Below the pieces are notes generated by a model that saw nothing but the letters and a program-made list of their open reading frames with translations, had not been told where the DNA came from and ran no database searches. A stretch of DNA of 64,000 nt, taken from assembly GCA_036265385.1 (NCBI GenBank), contig DATAPD010000005.1, positions 48,130-112,129 on the forward strand, read 5' to 3'. This document shows positions 59,222 to 64,000 of this stretch, one piece after another. The DNA comes from DATAPD01 sp036265385 (GTDB taxonomy: Bacteria; Acidobacteriota; Terriglobia; Terriglobales; Acidobacteriaceae). Position numbers and translations under genes: made by a program. Positions within the stretch are counted from its first letter, which is position 1. Each line of letters opens with the position of its first letter.

Positions 59222-61051
59222 TTACAAATGATGTGGTCTCCGCGTTTCCTCTCCTTGTTTCGGAGCAGGTTTCGCTGTTGCAGCGGACTTGCCTTTGCTT
59301 TGCTCGATCACACTTGCCCGATGCTTTGGATTCAGTGTTGTCCCAGCGATGTGATCGAACGGTACTGTCCTCGCAAACGTTGGTAAATTGTGCGCTCGTG
59401 TTTTCGTGAAGGCCTCAAAACCCGAAGCCAGCTTAATGAGAGTTGGCTCGCTGAATGCCGTTCCGAAAAAGCTGATGCCCATCGGCGTGCCGAACACCAT
59501 GGCCGCAGGCACCTGCACGATCGGGTAGCCCTCGGCTGCCGCGAAGCTCGAAGTGCCGAAGATAAAGTGGTCGCCAAAGATAAGATCGGTCGACCATGCC
59601 GGATTGTCCGTGGCGCTAACAACCGCATCAAGATGGAACTGGCTGATAGCGGCGTCGATGCCATTCACTCCAAAATCGTGATCAGCGGCAAGCGCCTGGT
59701 TGTACGTCATGCCACCAAAGGCTGGCTGCGGATCGTTCGGACCGGTTGGCATGGTTGCAATCAGGTCCCAGATATCTTGGTTGAAATACGGCATCTCGAC
59801 ATCCGCATGAGCAAGGTTAAATGCGATCGCGGCGTTCAATGTCTTACCGGCCATTGGAACACCAACACGCGTGGCAAAGTAAGCTTGTACGTCCTTGCGG
59901 AATTCGAAGCACAGGACCAGGAACTCACCGGGCCCTGCGCCGCCTCCGAAACCTGTGAAGCCCGACGCATCGAGGTCAATCACGGTGGCGCCCGCATCGC
60001 TCAAAGCCTGGAAAGCGGCTTCGTATGCATTCACCACCGGCTGCGGGGTTGGGACAAATGGATCAAACCCACCTAATCCGAGCCGGGTCAGGCCAATCCT
60101 CGCGCCTTTCAGTCCGTTGGGATCAAGGAACTGCGTGTAGTCGGTGGGGATATTCGCAGGCCGCGTAAACCTTCCTTTCCATCCCAATGGAACACCACCT
60201 GTGGCTGGATCACGTCCATCGAACGTCCGACTTTGCACGACACCCAAGGCTACTGCCGCATCCGCGACCGTACGTCCGTGAGGTCCGAAAGTATCTTGCG
60301 TGTGCGAGATCGGAACGATGCCTGCGCGGCTGGTGAGCCCCACAGTCGGCTTGATGCCAACCACTCCATTCGCATTCGCGGGGCACACGATACTGCCGTC
60401 TGTTTCGGTTCCGAATGAGACTGCAGCGAAGTTCGACGACACCGCTGCTCCCGATCCGGAACTCGATCCGCAAGGGTTGCGATTGATCCCGTACGGGTTG
60501 TTCGTCTGTCCACCTCGGCCAGACCAGCCGCTGACTGATTCGAAGGAGCGGAAGTTTGCCCACTCGGAAAGGTTCGTCTTCCCCAGAATGACAGCACCAC
60601 CGGCGCGCAGATTCGCGGCTACGGTCGAATCGGCGAGCGCGGGACGGCCTGCGAGCGCGAACGAGCCGGCAGTAGTCTGCATTTTGTCGCCGGTATCGAC
60701 GTTGTCTTTGAGCAACACGGGAATGCCGTGCAGCGGACCGAGCACAATTCCATGATGTCGCAGCTGGTCGGCGCGGCGGGCAATCGCGAGCGCATCTGGA
60801 TTCAGCTCAATCACGGCATTCACTCCCGGACCGTTCTGGTCGAGAGCGACAATCCGCATAATGTATTCCTTGGTCAGTTCTTCCGATGTGAGTCTGCCTG
60901 CTGCCATGGCGGCCTGGAGTTGTGCAATCGTCCATTCGTTATGGCGCGTTGGAACTCTTGCTGCGTCGTTAGTGGCTGGATCGGCTGCCATTGCCATTGT
61001 TGTAACAAGCAGGATGAGAGTGGTCGCGAGGGGCGTGATGCGGCGTGTCAT
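59222..61051 (-). CDS. Secreted amidase-signature enzyme
   Basis: An exported amidase (609 residues). The signal peptide is TTLILLVTTMAMAAD. The Ser-cisSer-Lys triad is visible: Lys115 in PVLLKDNVDT, the cis-Ser near residue 197 in PCGSSSGSGAAV, and the nucleophile Ser220 in TETDGSIVCPA. GVVGIKPTVGLTSRAGIVPI and VSHTQDTFGPHGRTVADAAV are also family hallmarks. The C-terminal 50 residues (KHRASVIEQSKGKSAATAKP) are a Lys/Pro-rich extension. It should hydrolyse amide bonds in the periplasm; the substrate is not known. Confidence 0.93.
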   Translation of the reverse strand: MTRRITPLATTLILLVTTMAMAADPATNDAARVPTRHNEWTIAQLQAAMAAGRLTSEELTKEYIMRIVALDQNGPGVNAVIELNPDALAIARRADQLRHHGIVLGPLHGIPVLLKDNVDTGDKMQTTAGSFALAGRPALADSTVAANLRAGGAVILGKTNLSEWANFRSFESVSGWSGRGGQTNNPYGINRNPCGSSSGSGAAVSSNFAAVSFGTETDGSIVCPANANGVVGIKPTVGLTSRAGIVPISHTQDTFGPHGRTVADAAVALGVVQSRTFDGRDPATGGVPLGWKGRFTRPANIPTDYTQFLDPNGLKGARIGLTRLGLGGFDPFVPTPQPVVNAYEAAFQALSDAGATVIDLDASGFTGFGGGAGPGEFLVLCFEFRKDVQAYFATRVGVPMAGKTLNAAIAFNLAHADVEMPYFNQDIWDLIATMPTGPNDPQPAFGGMTYNQALAADHDFGVNGIDAAISQFHLDAVVSATDNPAWSTDLIFGDHFIFGTSSFAAAEGYPIVQVPAAMVFGTPMGISFFGTAFSEPTLIKLASGFEAFTKTRAHNLPTFARTVPFDHIAGTTLNPKHRASVIEQSKGKSAATAKPAPKQGEETRRPHHL

Positions 61052-61242
61052 TGCGAACCTCCTGGGAGCGTCGCTTGTAGTTTTTTGGATTGGAAGTTGG
61101 CGCGGCCTTGCTCAGGGATTAGGTATGCGAGGGGCCCTGGCCAGGAACTGCCTTGAGCTGAGGCGCAGGAATGCTCCTACTGTTCGCCTATGCTTGTCAA
61201 GCGACTGGCCGGCCGGTCAGGGCAGCAATCTGAGAGACCAAT

Positions 61243-61271
61243 TTGCTCCACCCGGCGCTCCACGTTATAGT
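61243..61271 (+). promoter_or_regulatory. Candidate sigma-70-type promoter of bfr
   Basis: TTGCTC at 61243-61248 and TATAGT at 61266-61271 are separated by exactly 17 bp, about 57 bp before the bfr start. No iron-box consensus is evident. Confidence 0.4.
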
Positions 61272-61327
61272 TTCGAGTTCCTCAAAACAGACGACCCGGG
61301 CATTCATTTCTAAGCAGAGAGGTGCGC

Positions 61328-61804
61328 GTGAAAGGCGATCCGAAAGTTATCGCAGTCCTGAGCGAAGTCCTGAAAGCAGAATTGACTGCTATCAACCAGT
61401 ATTTCCTGCATGCCGAGATGTGCGAGAACTGGGGCTACGAAAAAATGGCCAAGCACACTCGGAAAGAATCCATTGAAGAGATGACGCATGCCGAGATTTT
61501 GATGGAGCGCATACTCCTGCTCGACGGCACGCCCAACATGAGCGACTACTTCAAAATCAATATCGGACAAAACGTCCACCAGCAGCTCAAGAACGACCTC
61601 GACCTGGAATACACCGCTGTGAAGCGCTTGAACGACGGAATCAAAACGTGTGTGAGTGTCGGGGATAACGGCTCCCGCGAGTTGCTCGAGAAAATCCTCA
61701 CGGACGAGGAGCACCACATCGACTGGCTCGAAGGCCAGCTCCACGCCATCGAAGAAATGGGATACGAGAATTACCTCGCGCAACAACTGAATGGAGAAGA
61801 TTAG
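61328..61804 (+). CDS. bfr: Bacterioferritin
   Basis: Iron-storage protein forming a 24-subunit shell with haem at dimer interfaces. Starting at the GTG at 61328 gives the family N-terminus (MKGDPKVI) and the same numbering as E. coli Bfr: haem ligand Met52 (IEEMTHAE) and ferroxidase residues Glu18, Glu51, His54 plus the Glu and His of LTDEEHHIDWLE near 127-130. All are present, so it should be active. A GTG 6 nt upstream also reads in frame. An array follows its stop codon by 6 nt. Confidence 0.95.
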   Translation: MKGDPKVIAVLSEVLKAELTAINQYFLHAEMCENWGYEKMAKHTRKESIEEMTHAEILMERILLLDGTPNMSDYFKINIGQNVHQQLKNDLDLEYTAVKRLNDGIKTCVSVGDNGSRELLEKILTDEEHHIDWLEGQLHAIEEMGYENYLAQQLNGED

Positions 61805-61810
61805 AAAGGC

Positions 61811-61838
61811 AGCTGAGAGCTCTGAGCTGTGAGCCGCG
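61811..61838. repeat. Heptanucleotide array, AGCTGTG type
   Basis: Four 7-bp units (AGCTGAG, AGCTCTG, AGCTGTG, AGCCGCG), 6 nt after the bfr stop codon. Confidence 0.65.
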
Positions 61839-61867
61839 CTCAGTCGGCACCGAGAAGATCAAGGTGC

Positions 61868-61895
61868 TTGTAGCTCGAGTCTTGTAGCTCGAAGC
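61868..61895. repeat. Heptanucleotide array, TTGTAGC/TCGAAGC type
   Basis: Two alternating 7-bp units occur twice each (TTGTAGC, TCGAGTC, TTGTAGC, TCGAAGC), between bfr and tRNA-Ser. Confidence 0.65.
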
Positions 61896-62028
61896 TTCTT
61901 TGTTACGTGACATCGGCGGCAGTTCACTCCGACGGTTGCTGGTCTTCATTGAACTCCGTACAATCGTTATGAAGGCAGTGACCTCGCGCTCGCGCGCTCT
62001 TCTTGCACTGCTTCTCATCATCCGCGCC

Positions 62029-62118
62029 GGAGAGATGGCCGAGTGGCTGAAGGCGCACGCTTGGAAAGCGTGTTTAGGGGAAACTCTAACGTGGGTTCGA
62101 ATCCCACTCTCTCCGCCA
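62029..62118 (+). tRNA. tRNA-Ser (anticodon GGA), CCA encoded
   Basis: Class II tRNA with acceptor GGAGAGA/TCTCTCC, anticodon stem CACGC/GCGTG around loop TTGGAAA (anticodon GGA), a long variable arm, and T arm GTGGG/CCCAC with loop TTCGAAT. Discriminator G and CCA follow. An integrase gene lies 78 bp downstream. Confidence 0.97.
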
Positions 62119-62196
62119 GTCTTACACCCGCATAAACACTGGTTGATTACCAAAGATAGTCTTTTCATGTGCTAGATAATGCGTTAGAGTCTCGGC

Positions 62197-63333
62197 ATGG
62201 TTGGACTTCGGATGCCGCGCCGGTCGGTGGTCACAATCTACGTCCGCCACACCGGAAACTGTCCATATAAAGAAGAGGAAGCCTCGGCACGTTGCAACTG
62301 CCCTAAGTTTCTTCGCTGGTCGGTCGGTGGCAAGCAGTACCGACAGGCTGCCCACACCCGCTCTTGGGGCATCGCTGAGGAGAAACAGCAGGAACTTCAA
62401 AGACGGTTGGACCAGGGCGAAAAAGGTCAGCCCCAAGCCGTCCCGACTGAACGGCCGACGATCGCGCAAGCTTTGGAAACCTACCTGACCGCCAAGGAAA
62501 CCGAAGGCATTACACCCGCCCGCATCAAGAAGTTGAAATTGCAGATCGGTCGTTTCGATGAATACATGGCCACCCGCGCCAAGTTCTACCCCGTCGAAAT
62601 CACCGCCAAAGACGTTATCGAGTTCCGCGCCGGTTGGAATCACGCAAGCGGTATGACGAAACAAAAGGCCCAACAAAACTTGAGAGGCTTTCTCCGCTAC
62701 TGCTGCCGAGAGAATCTGCCTGAACTGCTGGCCGCGCTGAAAACCATCAAGCTCTCGAAGGCCGACAAGACCCGGCTAGAACCGAAGCCTTTCACCGAAC
62801 ACGAACTGAAGCAACTACTCGCGCAAGTTCCGAAATCGTTTGGGGCACCAAGAGCCTCAAAACTGACCGCGCTGATACACACGATGGTTAGCACCGGGCT
62901 GGCGATTCGTGACACCGTTCAGCTCGAACGCGACAGCATCAAGGACGGTTGGCTGCGGATCGAACGGCAAAAGACAGGCAAGGCGGTGCGACAGAAGCTA
63001 GACCGGGCCTTGTGCATTGAATTGGCAGCCGTGGCGAACGGTCATCCGAAATACATCTTTTGGGACGGTGTTAGCAAAGCGACCAGCGCGACAGGCACAT
63101 GGCAAAAGGATCTGAAAGAACTTATGCAATCGTGCGGGCTTTGGATCAAAGGCAATCTGTCGCATCGGTTCAGAGATACCGCCGTGGACTTCTGGCTCGG
63201 ACAGGGTTGCAGCCTAACGGATGTTGCCGCCATGCTCGGTGATACGGTGGCGGTTGTTGAAAGGCACTATGCGAATCTGGCCTCGAAGCGCATGGAAGAG
63301 AGACTCGCAAAAATGCCCGCTCGGAAGTGGTGA
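62197..63333 (+). CDS. Tyrosine recombinase (integrase) next to tRNA-Ser
   Basis: A site-specific recombinase of 378 residues. An N-terminal Cys-containing segment (NCPYKEEEASARCNCPKF) is followed by a core-binding domain (TIAQALETYLTAKE...) and the catalytic domain: Arg238 in TGLAIRDTVQLE, Lys259 in RQKTGKAV, His323-x2-Arg326 in LSHRFRDT, and Tyr358 in ERHYANL. The usual second His/Trp position is Asp349 in MLGDTV, a departure from the family. Its place directly after tRNA-Ser marks the left end of an integrated element continuing beyond the window. Confidence 0.9.
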   Translation: MVGLRMPRRSVVTIYVRHTGNCPYKEEEASARCNCPKFLRWSVGGKQYRQAAHTRSWGIAEEKQQELQRRLDQGEKGQPQAVPTERPTIAQALETYLTAKETEGITPARIKKLKLQIGRFDEYMATRAKFYPVEITAKDVIEFRAGWNHASGMTKQKAQQNLRGFLRYCCRENLPELLAALKTIKLSKADKTRLEPKPFTEHELKQLLAQVPKSFGAPRASKLTALIHTMVSTGLAIRDTVQLERDSIKDGWLRIERQKTGKAVRQKLDRALCIELAAVANGHPKYIFWDGVSKATSATGTWQKDLKELMQSCGLWIKGNLSHRFRDTAVDFWLGQGCSLTDVAAMLGDTVAVVERHYANLASKRMEERLAKMPARKW

Positions 63334-63345
63334 CCAAGGGGACTT

Positions 63346-63513
63346 ATGAAAATTGATGTAATGCCGCCCGGCCTCGATCTCAAGATTGGTTTTGATGACA
63401 CGTTGACCCTCGACGAGAAAATCGCAAAGCTTCGGGAGATTCAAGCCGCGAACCGCAAGATGAAAGCCGCCATCAAGGGCTTGACGGTGCTTCTACAATC
63501 AAGCGAGAGGTGA
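63346..63513 (+). CDS. Small protein downstream of the integrase
   Basis: A 55-residue frame with a strong ribosome site (AAGGGGACTT before the ATG) 12 nt after the integrase stop codon. The product (DDTLTLDEKIAKLREIQAAN then KMKAAIKGLTVLLQ) is helical and charged. No known family. Tight spacing to the next gene (6 nt) suggests one operon in the element. Confidence 0.6.
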   Translation: MKIDVMPPGLDLKIGFDDTLTLDEKIAKLREIQAANRKMKAAIKGLTVLLQSSER

Positions 63514-63519
63514 CCCAAA

Positions 63520-63789
63520 TTGACTTCCGAACTGCTACACATTGCAACAATGCACACTGTGAAGGGCGGCCTGCTCGGTTTCCTCGGTTTCATTGTGTTC
63601 AACTCCTTCTATCTGAAAGCCTGGTTCGGGCCTTTTCAAAGGGGCAAGGCTATCGGCGTCGGAGCCTTGAGAGCAACCACCATTGACAGCCCATCCTATT
63701 GGACCGTTCTCGTGTTGATGGTTGCTCTGGGCGCACTGGTCGGGCACATGTGGCCTATTCCTGTAACCCCTGATGGGATGCCGCGCTAG
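63520..63789 (+). CDS. Small membrane protein of the integrated element
   Basis: An 89-residue protein with two hydrophobic segments (GGLLGFLGFIVFNSFYL and YWTVLVLMVALGALVGHMW). The start is a TTG 6 nt after the preceding gene's stop codon; GAGGTGACC lies before it. There is no recognised family. It belongs with the integrase-linked genes. Confidence 0.6.
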   Translation: MTSELLHIATMHTVKGGLLGFLGFIVFNSFYLKAWFGPFQRGKAIGVGALRATTIDSPSYWTVLVLMVALGALVGHMWPIPVTPDGMPR

Positions 63790-63871
63790 TCGTTCAGTCA
63801 ATTGAAGACCACTCGGTAGGAAGAGCTAAAGTTTTCAGAACGGGCATGCTGTCTAGATCAGCGTGTCTGAG

Positions 63872-63910
63872 GGCCCGGACGCCACGGTGAGCAAGCCGCC
63901 GGGCCTTTTT
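63872..63910 (+). terminator. Terminator after the integrase-linked genes
   Basis: GGCCCGG and CCGGGCC close a stem over a 20-nt loop, followed by five T. Confidence 0.75.
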
Positions 63911-63913
63911 CTA

Positions 63914-64000
63914 TTAAGCCCCTTTGCACAACCGAGCAAATTCCTTGAAATCGAACGGTGGTCTTTGGTCTGATTGGGGATCAGGCCAAACAATCGGCAT
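63914..64000 (-). CDS. Short frame running to the right window edge
   Basis: On the minus strand the frame is open from the window edge to a TAA at 63914 and reads MPIVWPDPQSDQRPPFDFKE and on. The first codon at 64000-63998 is ATG, so the gene either starts there or continues outside the window. Composition looks coding; no family assigned. Confidence 0.4.
   Translation of the reverse strand: MPIVWPDPQSDQRPPFDFKEFARLCKGA

Overview
The window looks like chromosomal DNA of an Acidobacteriota member, probably close to Koribacter/Acidobacteriia. This is inferred from gene style rather than a marker gene: ECF sigma factors paired with Ser/Thr kinases, many secreted proteins of unknown function, secreted VOC and FG-GAP proteins, small excisionase-like HTH regulators, a methanethiol methyltransferase, and moderately high GC. 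There is no rRNA, no CRISPR array and no recognisable insertion sequence.

Layout. 1-6.9 kb: a truncated secreted protein, an ECF sigma/anti-sigma pair, tRNA-Ala followed about 0.5 kb later by a copy of its own 3' end, and a run of small secreted or stress-type genes. 7.0-13.6 kb: a signalling island with two receiver-less CheB methylesterases, a CheR methyltransferase with a long coiled coil and a PAS-like end, a CHASE3 histidine kinase, and a related HTH gene on each side. 13.8-23.9 kb: secreted metalloprotease-like protein, M23 peptidase, a giant Lhr-type helicase, DUF4239 membrane protein, kdsC and mddA. 24-31 kb: Ser/Thr kinase with its ECF sigma factor, then secreted FG-GAP and EF-hand-like proteins. 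31.3-42.4 kb: a largely minus-strand housekeeping run (TPR protein, class A PBP, proS, kdsD, K+ channel, kdsA, pyrG). With kdsC this gives three steps of Kdo synthesis, so the cell makes LPS. 42.6-52.8 kb: S9 peptidase, a VapBC toxin-antitoxin pair with an operator palindrome, a GAF-GGDEF cyclase, a RodZ-like protein, metK-ahcY (SAM cycle) and asnA. 53-61.8 kb: RES/Xre toxin-antitoxin, tldD/tldE, an S23-type four-helix protein, PilZ plus a degenerate-receiver regulator, a secreted amidase and bacterioferritin. 62-64 kb: tRNA-Ser with a tyrosine recombinase and small cargo genes, the left end of an integrated element that continues past the window.

The most unusual signal is not a gene. About twenty short arrays of degenerate 7-bp tandem units are scattered through the window, mostly between genes. 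The unit changes from array to array (CTGAATG, TGAAACC, AGGAGTC, TAGCTAC, CCTGGAG types) but the period stays 7. They often begin at, or contain, a gene's stop codon, sometimes occur as inverted pairs, and in one case lie inside a coding region. Because 7 is 1 modulo 3 and most units carry TGA or TAG on one strand, three units place a stop in all three frames. GC-rich palindromes of a second family occur with them.
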